Source of the DNA: Mycobacterium sp. DL
GTDB lineage: Bacteria; Actinomycetota; Actinomycetes; Mycobacteriales; Mycobacteriaceae
NCBI RefSeq assembly: GCF_039729195.1
Contig: NZ_CP155796.1
Location: forward strand, 1,612,001-1,676,000
Direction of reading: 5' to 3'
DNA: 64,000 nucleotides
Under the pieces are notes generated by a model. It saw only the letters and a list, made by a program, of their open reading frames with translations. It searched no databases and was not told where the DNA came from. Made by a program: the position numbers and the translations under genes. This document shows positions 43,151-54,000 of the stretch, in pieces. Within the stretch, counting starts at the first letter, position 1, and each line of letters starts with the position of its first letter.

Positions 43151-44488
43151 CTACACCGCGTCGGGGTCGGCAAATCCCGGCACGGTCTCCTCGGCGATGC
43201 TCCGTGTCGGTACATGCGCGTCGAGCTGACACGAGATGGCCACGATCGACGCGATCACCCGCATCGGGATCGCCATCTTCGGCGGGATGTCCATCTGGCG
43301 GGCGGCCTTGATCTGCCCGGCAGCCTTGTCGAGTTCGAGGGTGGTCATCCGCTGCAGCCACTTGCGGGTGTAGTGGAACACCGGCACCTCGAGCGGGTCG
43401 ACGTACTGCTTGAGCATGTCGTCGATGTCGGACGTGGACGGCTGCTGGCCCTTCTGGATGAAGCCGGCCTTCTGCATCGTCGGCAACAGCTTGTCGTAGT
43501 TCTTGTCGACGGCGTACCGCAGCGTCTGGCCCAGTTCGATGGGCCAGCCCCCGGGCATCGGGGCGACCGCGCCGAAGTCGATGACACCCATCTTTCCGTC
43601 GGGCATCAGCATGAAGTTGCCGGGGTGGGCGTCGCCGTGAACCTTTTCCAGCCGGCCCGGCGCGTCGTTGCAGAACACGAACAGCCGCGTGGCCATCAGG
43701 TCGCGCTGCTCCTGGGTTCCCTCGCGGATGATCTGCGACAGCGGGATGCCTTCGATCCACTCCTGGATGACGACCTTGGGCGCGCTGGCCACCACGTGCG
43801 GAACGATGAACTGCGGGTGGCCGTCGTAGGCCTTGGCGAACGCCCGCTGATTGTCGGCTTCGAGCCGGTAGTCCAGCTCCATCTCGGTGCGCTCGATCAG
43901 CTCGTTGACCACACCCTGCACATCGGCGCCGGGGGAGAGTTGCTTGAGCACACTCACCATCCGCTGCATCGTCTTCAGGTCGGCACGCAGTGCTTCGTCG
44001 GCGCCGGGGTACTGGATCTTGACCGCGACGACGCGGCCGTCGCCCCACACCGCCTTGTGCACCTGGCCGATGCTGGCCGATGCGATGGACTTGTCGTCGA
44101 ATGACTGGAAGCGGTCCCGCCACTTGGTGCCCAACTGGGCGTCGAGCACCCGGTGCACCTTGGCCGCGGGCAACGGCGGCGCCTCGCGCTGCAGCTTGGT
44201 CAGCGCTTCGCGGTAGGGCTTGCCGTACTGCTCGGGGATCGCGGCTTCCATGACCGAGAGCGCCTGGCCGACCTTCATCGCGCCGCCCTTGAGTTCACCG
44301 AGCACGGTGAACAACTGCTGCGCAGCCTTGTCCATCAATTCGGCGTTGACGTCGTCCCTGGACTTGCCGGTCAGGCGCTTGCCGAAGCCCAGTGCGGCCC
44401 GGCCGGCCATGCCTACGGGCAGCGACGCCAGCTTCGCGTTGCGCGCGGCACGCCCTCGCTTGATGTCACTCACGACTCCATCATCCAC
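43151..44488 (-). CDS. ABC1/UbiB-family atypical kinase (Rv3197-like)
   Basis: A 445-residue member of the ABC1 (ADCK/UbiB) family. The KxGQ signature is in AMKVGQALS (~residue 71), the Ala-rich loop is IASASIGQVHKA, the lysine is VAVKIQYPG, the catalytic loop HGDAHPGNFML, and DFGAVAP is the metal site. Family members support isoprenoid-quinone metabolism. The Rv3197 homologue has been linked to macrolide tolerance, in line with its place beside whiB7. ATG 44488 or GTG 44473 (after GATGGAG) may be the start. Confidence 0.9.
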   Translation of the reverse strand: MDDGVVSDIKRGRAARNAKLASLPVGMAGRAALGFGKRLTGKSRDDVNAELMDKAAQQLFTVLGELKGGAMKVGQALSVMEAAIPEQYGKPYREALTKLQREAPPLPAAKVHRVLDAQLGTKWRDRFQSFDDKSIASASIGQVHKAVWGDGRVVAVKIQYPGADEALRADLKTMQRMVSVLKQLSPGADVQGVVNELIERTEMELDYRLEADNQRAFAKAYDGHPQFIVPHVVASAPKVVIQEWIEGIPLSQIIREGTQEQRDLMATRLFVFCNDAPGRLEKVHGDAHPGNFMLMPDGKMGVIDFGAVAPMPGGWPIELGQTLRYAVDKNYDKLLPTMQKAGFIQKGQQPSTSDIDDMLKQYVDPLEVPVFHYTRKWLQRMTTLELDKAAGQIKAARQMDIPPKMAIPMRVIASIVAISCQLDAHVPTRSIAEETVPGFADPDAV

Positions 44489-44530
44489 GACTGCGAAGAA
44501 CTTCCACCAACTAGTTGGAAACGATCGATG

Positions 44531-45367
44531 TCAGCATGAACACATTGCGTGCCGCGACCATCTGCGGGCCACGATCGAGCCTGTGGCGACGTCGAATTCC
44601 AGCGTGGTGTCCAGCGTGGACGGTGCGGCCGCCGCTTGGCCCGGCGCATCTTCACAGCTCACCGCGCGGACGACATGGTCGATCTCGTTGAGCGCCAGGG
44701 CGGCGGTCGCCAGCACCGTGGCCCGGTTGGCGGTACCCACGGTATGGCACAGCTGCGCCGCGACGGCGGGCCAGGCCGGGTCCCGGTCACTGCGGTGCAG
44801 GTCAGCACAGCGCAGGCAGCTGGTGACGCCGGGAATCACCAGCGGACCGACCAAACCGACGCCGTCGCGGACCCGCACGGCCAGATGGGGCACACCGGCG
44901 TCGTGCAGTTCGCGGACCACCCGCGGGTCGGCGACCAGGTAGTCGGTCAGCACGACGAGGTCCGCCGATCCCGTGGAGGCGTGGGTTCTGCTGCTCTGGC
45001 TCATCCGGATGCCCGAGCTGCGCAGTGACGCCGTGAGCTGGTCGGTCAGCGGGCCGCTGCCGTGGATGCGGACCGAGGCCGCGCGGGTTCGGCGCCGCGA
45101 GACTTCGCTGACCACGCCGGCGTCGACGAGATGGCTGACCAGCGTGGTGACCACCGACGCCTCGGCGCCGCGGGTGGCTGCCAGGGACTGCAACTCGGCA
45201 ATCGTCGCGGCGGATTGCAGCCCGCGCAGCAGTTCAGCCAGGACGTTCGCAGACAGCCCGGGCGGCGGATGCACCACGACCGCGCGCCGCGGATCCCAGC
45301 CCACCTGGACCGTGTCGTCGGGGCGGGCCAGCACCGGAGTGGCCGTGCTGAGCGCATATCGCGTCAT
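44531..45367 (-). CDS. ThiF/cyclodehydratase-like protein without adenylation core (Rv3196-like)
   Basis: A 278-residue protein. The region PGVTSCLRCADLHRSDRDPAWP (in parts, ~186-207) and the end HAMCSC give the CxxC ... CxC zinc pattern of TOMM cyclodehydratase partner proteins (the E1-like C protein that works with YcaO). The N-terminal ~90 residues could be a peptide-clamp winged helix. No YcaO gene, dehydrogenase or precursor peptide is seen nearby. The neighbours are conserved in mycobacteria, so it may have a housekeeping role. Function unknown. Confidence 0.7.
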   Translation of the reverse strand: MTRYALSTATPVLARPDDTVQVGWDPRRAVVVHPPPGLSANVLAELLRGLQSAATIAELQSLAATRGAEASVVTTLVSHLVDAGVVSEVSRRRTRAASVRIHGSGPLTDQLTASLRSSGIRMSQSSRTHASTGSADLVVLTDYLVADPRVVRELHDAGVPHLAVRVRDGVGLVGPLVIPGVTSCLRCADLHRSDRDPAWPAVAAQLCHTVGTANRATVLATAALALNEIDHVVRAVSCEDAPGQAAAAPSTLDTTLEFDVATGSIVARRWSRHAMCSC

Positions 45368-45427
45368 GCAACGACACTGACATGCGCCGGCGGCCCCGAG
45401 CCGGGTTATCCACAGGGGCCGTCGCTC

Positions 45428-46801
45428 TCACTCGCGCGGGCGGTCGGTCCCGTCGTCGTCGCGCTTGGCATCGTCGGCTTCGGTCAGCGCCTGTTCGATG
45501 GCGCTGTCTAGGTCGCTGGTGTCGCCGCCGATGATGCGGTCGATGAATCCGGCGGGCTCGTCCAGGTCGGATGCGCTCGGCAGCAGGTCGGGGTGCTGCC
45601 AGACAGCGTCGCGGGCGTCGGAGCCGACTGCCTGGGTCAGCCTCTCCCACAGCGCCGCGGCTTCACGCATCTTGCGTGGCCGCAGTTCGAGACCGACCAG
45701 GGTGGCGAACGTCTGCTCGGCCGGTCCGCCGGTGGCGCGGCGCCGTCGCAGCGTCTCGCTCAGCGCCGGAGTGCCGGGGATCCGTTCGCCCAGAGCGTCG
45801 ATGACCACGGTCTGCACCCAGCCCTCGATCAGCGCCAGAAGCGTCTCCAGCCGTTCCAGCGCAGCGGTCTGCTCCGGGGTGGCCTTCGGCTCGAAGATGC
45901 CCTGATTGAGCAGCTGCTCCATCTGGGACGGGTCGGTCAGCGAGGCGGGGTTGAAGTCGCGGGCGAACTCCTCGATGCCGCTCATGTCGATCTTGGTGCC
46001 CTTGGCGAACGCCTCGACGGTGCTCAGGAGCTGCGTGGCAAGCCACGGCACGTGGCTGAACAACCTGTGGTGGGCGGCTTCGCGCGCGGCCAGGAACGTG
46101 ACGATCTCGCTGCGCGGTTGCTCGAGGCCGTCGGCGAGTGCCTCGACCGCTTCGGGCATCAGGGCCGCGACCCCCTTGGGTCCCAGCGGCAGCCCGATGT
46201 CGGTGGAGGTCAACACTTCTCGGGAGAGCTTGCCCAACGCCTGGCCCAGCTGCGAGCCGAACGCCATGCCACCCATCTGCGACATCATCGACAGCAGCGG
46301 ACCGGCCATGGCCTTCGCTTCCTCGGGCAGCGCCGACGCCCACACCGTGGAGAGTTGCTCGGCGACCGGGTCACACAGCCGCTTCCAGGTGTCGAGGGTG
46401 TTGTCGAGCCAGTCGGTCGGGGTCCACGCCACCGCCCTGGTGGTGCCGGCCGGCAACGGGGTCGCCCCGTCCAGCCAGGTCTCGGCCAACCGGACCGCAT
46501 CGGCGATGGCGGTCGCGGTCTGCTCAGGCACGGGCGCGACGAATCCGATGGAGTTCGAGGCGAGTTGGCGGGCCAGGTCGTAGTTGACCGGTCCGGCACC
46601 CGATCCGCCGGGAGTCATCGTCCCCGCGCCACTGAACATCTCGCCGAGCTTGCTGAAGATCTGGCCGAGTTGCGACATGTCGAACTCGCCGCCGCCCGGG
46701 AACGCACCCCCGAAGGGATCGCCACCGGAGCCGGGGTCTTTCTTGGGTTTGTCACGCTCAGGGTCATCCCCGGCGGAGAAGCCGAAGGGCGGGTCAGCCA
46801 T
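45428..46801 (-). CDS. Zincin-like DUF2342 metalloprotease-family protein (Rv3195-like)
   Basis: A 457-residue protein with a Gly/Pro-rich, disordered N-terminus (~1-60). The family (PF10103, Zincin_2) is actinobacterial. The putative zinc motif is degenerate: REAAHHRLFSHVPW holds an E-x2-HH arrangement rather than HExxH. The C-terminal tail is acidic. ATG 46801 (MADPPFGF) is chosen over the upstream start at 46819, which runs into the divergent promoter. Activity is not established. Confidence 0.8.
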   Translation of the reverse strand: MADPPFGFSAGDDPERDKPKKDPGSGGDPFGGAFPGGGEFDMSQLGQIFSKLGEMFSGAGTMTPGGSGAGPVNYDLARQLASNSIGFVAPVPEQTATAIADAVRLAETWLDGATPLPAGTTRAVAWTPTDWLDNTLDTWKRLCDPVAEQLSTVWASALPEEAKAMAGPLLSMMSQMGGMAFGSQLGQALGKLSREVLTSTDIGLPLGPKGVAALMPEAVEALADGLEQPRSEIVTFLAAREAAHHRLFSHVPWLATQLLSTVEAFAKGTKIDMSGIEEFARDFNPASLTDPSQMEQLLNQGIFEPKATPEQTAALERLETLLALIEGWVQTVVIDALGERIPGTPALSETLRRRRATGGPAEQTFATLVGLELRPRKMREAAALWERLTQAVGSDARDAVWQHPDLLPSASDLDEPAGFIDRIIGGDTSDLDSAIEQALTEADDAKRDDDGTDRPRE

Positions 46802-46892
46802 AGGTCCAACCGTACTCACCGCACCGCGGTCGTGCGGCGATGCGGGTCACGCTCTCAGTGAACCAACCGGGTGAACCTCTACTGTGGGCGGC

Positions 46893-47915
46893 GTGAACAG
46901 GCGGATCTCGACCCTGATCGTCGCGCTGGTGCCGATCCTGGCGTTCGGCATTCTGATGACGTTGGTGACGGTGCCGTATGTCGCGCTCGGGCCCGGCCCG
47001 ACGTTCGACACGCTCGGGGAGGTCGACGGCAAGCAGGTCGTCGACATCGAGGGCGCCGACCTCCACCCCACGTCCGGTCACCTCAACATGACGACGGTGT
47101 CGCAGCGCGACGGACTGACGCTGGGGCAGGCGCTGGTGTTCTGGGCTTCGGGTCGTGACCAGTTGATCCCGCGCGATCTGGTGTACCCGCCGGACCGCAC
47201 GAAAGAAGAGATCGACGAGGCGAACAGCACCGACTTCCGGCAATCGGAGGACAGCGCGGAGTACGCCGCTCTGCACTACCTGGAGTACCCGATGGCCGTC
47301 ACCGTGGAGAACGTCGATTCCGAGGGCCCGTCGAACGACAAGTTGCAGGCCGGCGACGCCATCGACGCGGTCAACAACCAACCCGTCGCCACCCTCGAGC
47401 AGTTCCAGGAGATCCTCGCGGGCACCAAACCGGGTGACCGGATCGTCGTCGACTACCGGCGCAAGAACGCCCCGGCGGGGATCGCCGAGATCACGCTCGG
47501 TAAGCACCCCGACCGCGACCAGGGTCTGCTCGGGGTCGGCGTGCTCGATGCGCCGTGGGCGCCGTTCACCATCGACTTCAACCTCGCCAACATCGGGGGG
47601 CCGTCGGCGGGTCTGATGTTCAGCCTCGCGGTGGTCGACAAGCTGACCACCGGCGACGTCAACGGGTCCAAGTTCGTCGCCGGTACCGGGACCATCACCG
47701 GCGACGGCGAGGTCGGCTCGATCGGCGGGATCACCCACAAGATCGTCGCAGCACGCGAGGCCGGCGCCACCGTCTTCCTGGTGCCTGCCGACAACTGCGA
47801 CGAGGCCAAGAGCGCCGACGAAGACGGCATCGAACTGCTCAGGGTGGAGACGCTCGAGGAGGCGATCGGCTCGTTGCGGACGCTTTCCGCTGGTGGCGAA
47901 CCCCCTAGCTGCTGA
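46893..47915 (+). CDS. PDZ/Lon-domain membrane serine protease (YlbL-like, Rv3194c)
   Basis: A 340-residue protein. An N-terminal membrane anchor (STLIVALVPILAFGILMTLVT) is followed by an extracytoplasmic PDZ domain (~120-205: VENVDSEGPSNDKLQAGDAI) and a Lon-type S16 catalytic domain. The Ser-Lys dyad is seen as GGPSAGLMF and GGITHKIVAA. GTG 46893 gives the conserved NRRISTL start. Probably a quality-control protease at the outer face of the membrane. The UPF0182 gene follows 77 bases on. Confidence 0.92.
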   Translation: MNRRISTLIVALVPILAFGILMTLVTVPYVALGPGPTFDTLGEVDGKQVVDIEGADLHPTSGHLNMTTVSQRDGLTLGQALVFWASGRDQLIPRDLVYPPDRTKEEIDEANSTDFRQSEDSAEYAALHYLEYPMAVTVENVDSEGPSNDKLQAGDAIDAVNNQPVATLEQFQEILAGTKPGDRIVVDYRRKNAPAGIAEITLGKHPDRDQGLLGVGVLDAPWAPFTIDFNLANIGGPSAGLMFSLAVVDKLTTGDVNGSKFVAGTGTITGDGEVGSIGGITHKIVAAREAGATVFLVPADNCDEAKSADEDGIELLRVETLEEAIGSLRTLSAGGEPPSC

Positions 47916-47992
47916 CGCGATGCGGCCGGGCGGGTGCGTAGAGTTATGGCACCTGAACAACTGCTGGGAATGTTCGAGACTGGAGTGATCGA

Positions 47993-50900
47993 GTGGGTAT
48001 GCGGCCCTCGGCGAAAATGCCGACGCTGACGCGACGAAACCGGGTACTGATCGGGGTCGCCCTGGTCGCCGTGGTGCTGTTGTTGATCGGTCCCCGTTTC
48101 ATCGACACCTACGTGAACTGGCTGTGGTTCGGCGAACTGGGATACCGCTCGGTGTGGACCACCCAGATCGTGACGCGTGTTGTCATCTTCTTCGTCGTGG
48201 CCATCCTGATGGGTGGCGTGGTGTTCGCCGCGATGGCGCTCGCCTATCGGACCCGGCCGGTGTTCGTGCCCACCGCAGGCCCCAACGATCCGATCGCGCG
48301 TTATCGCACCGCGGTCATGTCGCGGCTGCGCCTCGTGGGCATCGGCGTGCCGGCCTTCATCGGTGTGATGTCGGGTTTTGTGGCGCAGAGCTATTGGGAC
48401 CGGGTGCAGCTGTTCCTGCACGGCGGCAGCTTCGGTGTCTCCGATCCCCAGTTCGGCCTCGACCTGGGCTTCTACGCGTTCGATCTGCCGTTCTACCGGC
48501 TGGTGCTGACCTCGCTGTTCGTCGCCGGCTTCCTGGCCTTCATCGCGAACCTGCTGGGCCACTACCTGTTCGGCGGGATCCGGCTGACTGGACGCGCAGG
48601 TGCACTGAGTCGCGCGGCCCGCATCCAGCTGATCACCATGCTCGGCATCCTGATGCTGCTCAAGGCCGTCGCCTACTGGTTCGACCGCTACGAACTGCTC
48701 AGCAACACCCGCGGCGGCAAGCCGTTCACCGGTGCCGGCTACACCGACATCAACGCGGTACTGCCGGCGAAGCTGATACTGATGGCCATCGCGGTCATCT
48801 GTGCGGTAGCGGTGTTCTCGGCGATCTTCCTGCGCGATCTGCGGATCCCCGCGATCGGCGTGGTGCTGCTGCTGCTCTCGTCGCTGGTCATCGGCGCCGG
48901 CTGGCCGCTGGTGGTCGAGCAGATCAGCGTGCGGCCCAACGCCGCTCAGAAGGAAAGCGAATACATCGGCCGAAGTATCACCGCGACCCGGCAGGCCTAC
49001 GGGATCACCGACGAAACGGTGACCTACCGCAGCTACCCGGGCAACACGTCCGCCACGGCGCAACAGGTGGCCGCCGACCGTGCCACCACCTCGAACATCC
49101 GCGTGCTCGACCCGAACATCGTCAGCCCGGCGTTCACCCAGTTCCAGCAGGGCAAGAACTTCTACTTCTTCCCCGATCAACTGAACATGGACCGCTACGC
49201 CGACGACGACGGCAATCTGCGCGACTACGTGGTCGCCGCCCGCGAGCTGAACCCGGATCGTCTGATCGACAACCAGCGCGACTGGATCAACCGGCACACC
49301 GTGTTCACCCACGGCAACGGCTTCATCGCCTCGCCGGCCAACACGGTGCGCGGGGTGGCCAACGATCCCAACCAGAACGGTGGCTATCCGGAGTTCCTGT
49401 CCAGCGTCGTGGGCGAGAACGGCGAGGTGGTCTCACCGGGTCCGGCACCGCTGGCCCAGCCCCGCATCTACTACGGCCCGGTCATCGCCAACACCCCGGC
49501 CGACTACGCGATCGTCGGCGAGAACGGTGCCCCGCGCGAGTACGACTACGAAACCAACACCGACACCAGGAACTACACCTACACCGGCTCCGGTGGTGTG
49601 CCGATCGGTAACTGGCTGTCGCGCAGCGTGTTCGCCGCCAAGTACGCAGAACGCAACTTCCTGTTCTCCAACGTCATCGGCGAGAACAGCAAGATCCTGT
49701 TCAACCGCGACCCCGCCGACCGGGTGGAGGCCGTGGCGCCGTGGCTGACCACCGACACCGCGATGTACCCGGCGATCGTCAACGAGCGCATCGTCTGGAT
49801 CGTCGACGGTTACACAACGCTGGACAACTATCCGTACTCGGAGTTGACGACGCTGTCGAGCGCCACGATCGACTCGAACGAAGTGGCGCTGAACCGACTG
49901 CAGCCGGACAAGCAGGTGTCCTACATCCGCAACTCGGTCAAGGCGACCGTCGACGCCTACGACGGCACCGTGACGCTGTACGCGCAGGACGAGCAGGACC
50001 CGGTGCTGCAGGCCTGGATGAAGGTCTTCCCCGACACCATCCAGCCCAAGAGCGCGATCTCGCCCGAGTTGCAGGAGCACCTGCGCTACCCGGAGGATCT
50101 GTTCAAGGTGCAGCGCGCGCTGCTGGCCAAGTACCACGTCGACGACCCGGTGACGTTCTTCTCGACGTCGGACTTCTGGGACGTTCCGCTGGATCCGAAC
50201 CCCACGGCCAGCAGCTACCAGCCGCCGTACTACATCGTTGCCAAGAACCTGGCCGAGAACAACAGTTCGTCGTCGTTCCAGCTGACGAGTGCGATGAACC
50301 GGTTCCGACGGGACTTCCTGGCGGCCTACATCAGTGCCAGTTCGGATCCCGATTCGTACGGCAGGCTCACTGTGCTGACGATCCCGGGTCAGGTCAACGG
50401 TCCGAAGCTGGCGTTCAACGCGATCAGCACCGACACCGCGGTCAGCCAGGACCTCGGTGTGATCGGCCGGGACAATCAGAACCGGATTCGCTGGGGCAAC
50501 CTGCTGACGTTGCCGATCGGGGAGGGCGGCCTGCTCTACGTGGCGCCGGTCTACGCCTCACCGGGCAACACCGATGCGGCGTCGTCGTACCCACGCCTGA
50601 TCCGCGTGGCGATGATGTACAACGACCAGATCGGCTACGGGCCGACCGTTCGGGACGCCTTGATCGACCTGTTCGGTCCGGGTGCCGACGCGACCGCCAC
50701 CGGGCCGGAACCCACCAACGCACCGGCCGGTCAGCAACCTGAGGCTCAACCCCAGGCCGACCAGCAGGCGTCGGTGACGCCGCCGGCGCAGCGGCCCGGT
50801 CAGAGCCCGCAGGCGCCCCCCGCCACACCGGCGCCCGCCGCGGCGGTGCCCAGTGGGCCGACCCAGTTGTCAGGCGCGAAAGCGGCTGCGCTGGAAGAGG

Positions 50901-51016
50901 TCAACACGGCGCTCGACGCGATCCAGGAGGCGCAGCGTAACGGTGACTTCGCGCAGTACGGCGAAGCGTTGCAACGCCTCGACGACGCGGTGAACGAATA
51001 CCAGTCGACGGAGTAG
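47993..51016 (+). CDS. UPF0182 large membrane protein (Rv3193c-like)
   Basis: A 1007-residue protein with about seven membrane helices in the first ~310 residues, among them [17 protein letters not shown] and [21 protein letters not shown] large extracytoplasmic domain follows (~320-895), very well conserved ([34 protein letters not shown]). The end is a Pro/Gln/Ala linker and a short helical segment. It is of normal length for UPF0182. Its function is not known; the family is near-universal in actinobacteria. GTG 47993 is the start. Confidence 0.92.
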   Translation: MGMRPSAKMPTLTRRNRVLIGVALVAVVLLLIGPRFIDTYVNWLWFGELGYRSVWTTQIVTRVVIFFVVAILMGGVVFAAMALAYRTRPVFVPTAGPNDPIARYRTAVMSRLRLVGIGVPAFIGVMSGFVAQSYWDRVQLFLHGGSFGVSDPQFGLDLGFYAFDLPFYRLVLTSLFVAGFLAFIANLLGHYLFGGIRLTGRAGALSRAARIQLITMLGILMLLKAVAYWFDRYELLSNTRGGKPFTGAGYTDINAVLPAKLILMAIAVICAVAVFSAIFLRDLRIPAIGVVLLLLSSLVIGAGWPLVVEQISVRPNAAQKESEYIGRSITATRQAYGITDETVTYRSYPGNTSATAQQVAADRATTSNIRVLDPNIVSPAFTQFQQGKNFYFFPDQLNMDRYADDDGNLRDYVVAARELNPDRLIDNQRDWINRHTVFTHGNGFIASPANTVRGVANDPNQNGGYPEFLSSVVGENGEVVSPGPAPLAQPRIYYGPVIANTPADYAIVGENGAPREYDYETNTDTRNYTYTGSGGVPIGNWLSRSVFAAKYAERNFLFSNVIGENSKILFNRDPADRVEAVAPWLTTDTAMYPAIVNERIVWIVDGYTTLDNYPYSELTTLSSATIDSNEVALNRLQPDKQVSYIRNSVKATVDAYDGTVTLYAQDEQDPVLQAWMKVFPDTIQPKSAISPELQEHLRYPEDLFKVQRALLAKYHVDDPVTFFSTSDFWDVPLDPNPTASSYQPPYYIVAKNLAENNSSSSFQLTSAMNRFRRDFLAAYISASSDPDSYGRLTVLTIPGQVNGPKLAFNAISTDTAVSQDLGVIGRDNQNRIRWGNLLTLPIGEGGLLYVAPVYASPGNTDAASSYPRLIRVAMMYNDQIGYGPTVRDALIDLFGPGADATATGPEPTNAPAGQQPEAQPQADQQASVTPPAQRPGQSPQAPPATPAPAAAVPSGPTQLSGAKAAALEEVNTALDAIQEAQRNGDFAQYGEALQRLDDAVNEYQSTE

Positions 51017-51028
51017 TAACCTCCGCCG

Positions 51029-54000
51029 ATGCGATATCGGTTGCTCGGACCGCTCCAGGTGGTCCAGGGAGATGCGCCGCTGGACATCGGCCCGCCCAAA
51101 CAGCGGGCGGTGCTGGCGGCGCTTCTTCTGGCGCAGGGCCGCGTGGTGTCGGTGGACCGGCTGACGGACGTCGTCTGGGGAGATGACGTCCCGGCCAGCG
51201 CCACGGCGAGCCTGCAGGCCTACATCTCCAATCTGCGGCGGGCACTGCGCGGGGGATCCGGGGAATCGCTGATGGCTTCCTCGGTGGCGCAGCCGATCGT
51301 GCGGCGACCTCCGGGCTACTACCTCGACGTCGGCACCGACGACGTCGACCTGACGGACTTCGTGGCAGGGTGCACGCGCGCCGCGGCAGCGGTCGAAGCC
51401 GAGCGGTGGGCCGACGCGTTGGCCGAGGCGGAGGCCACGCTGGCACTGGTGCAGGGCGAGTTGCTCGAAGACCTGGCCGACGCGGAATGGGTGCGCGAAG
51501 ATGCAACCCGCACGGCGGAGATGCTCTCGGATTGTCTGGCCAACAAGGTGATTGCGTTGCTCGCCCTGGGACGGTTGCCGGCTGCGTTGACGGAGATCTC
51601 CCGACTGCGTGAGCGCGATCCGCTGGCCGATCGCGGGTGCCGACTGCAGATGCTGGCGCTGTACCGCGCCGGTCGCGCCGCCGAGGCGCTGGACGTCTAC
51701 TCCCGGCACGCTCGGCTGCTCGACAGGGAACTCGGTCTCGAGCCCGGACCGCAACTGCGGGACCTCCAGACGGCGGTGCTGCGTCAGGCGCCCGAACTGT
51801 CGGGGTGGCCACGCCCGCCGGAATGGACCGGTGCCGCGGCGCTCCCCGAACCGGAGGTCGCAACCGCGGTCGTCGACACGGTTGACGACGGCCCCCAGCG
51901 TGCACCCATGGTGGGGCGGGAACGCGAACTGGCAACCGCAGCAGACGTTCTGACGCAGGTGCGGGCGGGCGCCACGAGATGGCTGGTGCTGTCGGGTCCT
52001 CCCGGGATCGGCAAGACCCGGCTGGCCGAGGAGGTGGCGGGCCTGGCGGCCGCCGACGGCGGTGAGGCAGTCTGGGTCAATTGCCCCGACGAACGCGCCA
52101 CGCCGCCCTGGTGGCCGATGCGCCAACTGGTGCGGGCACTCGGCGCGGACGCCGACGAGGTGCTCGAGGTGCCCCGGCACGCTGACCCCGACACCGCCAG
52201 ATTCCTTGTCTACGAACGGATCCAGTCGCTACTGGAGTCCGTCCCCGGCGTGCTGACGGTGATCGTCGACGACGTCCAGTGGGCGGACAGCACCTCCGCG
52301 AGTTGTCTGGCCTACCTCGCCGGAGCGCTCCGCGACCGCGGCGTCCTGCTCATCGTGACCGTGCGCGACGGGGAACATGCTCCCGAAGTGGCTCGTCTGC
52401 TCAGCACCGTGGCGCGCGGGAAGGGGAACCGGCACGTCGAGGTGCCTGCGCTGTCGTCGGCCGACGTCGCCACGTTGGCCAACGACGTCGCCGAAGAGAT
52501 CGTGACGCCCGCCGAAGCGGCCGAACTGGCCGACCGCACCGGGGGCAACCCGTTTTTCGTCTCGGAGTACGCGCGGCTACCGCGGGCCGAGCGTGCGGGT
52601 AACGAGATCCCGCGGGCAGTGCGGTTGGTGCTGGACCGGCGACTGGCCGCGTTGGACCCGGTGGTCGTGCAGATGCTGCGCACCGCCGCGGTGATCGGTG
52701 ACACGATCGACGCCGCCGCGGCCCCGGTACTGGCGCAGGCCACCCGGCTGGACCTCGACACCCTCGCCGACTACCTCGACGAAGCAGCCGACGAGCGGAT
52801 CATCGTCGCCGCCCACGACGGTGACGGGTACGAATTCGCCCACGGGCTGCTGCGGGAGCAGTTGCTGTCCGGCATCCCCGCGCTGCGCCGACAACGTCTG
52901 CACGCCAAGGTCGCAGACGTGCTGTCCGAGAGCGCCGCGCCGGACGCCGCGACACGGCGCGCCCAACATCTTGTCGGGGCGCAGCCGCTGGTCGAACCGG
53001 CCACCGTGGTGGCGGCCTGCCGTCTTGCCGCCGAACAGGCGACTGCACAGTGGAGTTCGGACATCGCGGCCGGCTGGTGGCAGGCCGCATTGGACGCCTA
53101 CGACCGGCTTCCGGTGTCGGCCCGCGACGATGGCGAGCGCGACGCGCTCACCGTCGAGTTGCTCGAGGCGCACTCCCGGGCGGGACGGGGTCAGCTGGTG
53201 CTCGACAGCGTGCAGCGGTACCTCGGCGAGGCCCTGCGCTCCGGCCGTGTCGCCAGTGCGGGTCGGGTGTCCAGCGCACTGCTGCGGGCCAGCGGGGGAT
53301 GGCCCTGGCTGGCGCCGGGACAGGATCCGGGAGAACTGCTTTCGCTGTTGTCGCGCGCTGCCGGCCTGTCCGACAGCGAACCGGCTTCGGCGGCCAGGGT
53401 GCTGCCCGCGCTGGCCGTCGGGCACTGCTACCACCCGGATCCCGACATCGCCGCCGAGCTGCTGGATCGGGCCGAACGCGTCGCCGACGCCACCGGGGAT
53501 CCCGATGTCCTCGCCGACGTGCTGGTGGGCCGACTCATCACCTACTCCGGCGTGGCCACCTACAGCAAGCAGACTCTGTCCTGGGTGCAGCGGCTGGATT
53601 CGCTGCGGCACAACAGGTCACGTCAGGATGCGGTGATCGCGCACTCGGTGGCGACGATGGCGGCGATGAACCTCGGCGACGTGGCGGGAGCTCGTCGCCA
53701 CCTGCGGGCAGGCATTGCCGGTAGCGAGGATCTGAAGCTTCCGGTGCTGCGTGCCCAATTGCGGTGGATGGAGGCCGTATTGGCGATGTGGGCCGGTGAC
53801 TTCGCCGAAGCCGAGCGCCACCACGGGATCGCTGTGCACGTACACGAGCAGACCGAACTCTACGAAGCGGGCAGCGGGCTGTTGGCGGCGGCGTCCCTGC
53901 TGCGCGAGCGGGGCGGACCGCTCGACCCGAGCTGGAACAACCTGCACGCCAGCCAGGAGACGGGAGGCCAGGGCATGGTCGGAGTGGTGCGCACCGCGCT

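Noticed and set aside
47453..49312. A 619-codon minus-strand ORF opposite the protease and UPF0182 genes
   Set aside because: Shadow ORF rich in His/Gln/Arg with no recognisable fold; both plus-strand genes are clear family members.
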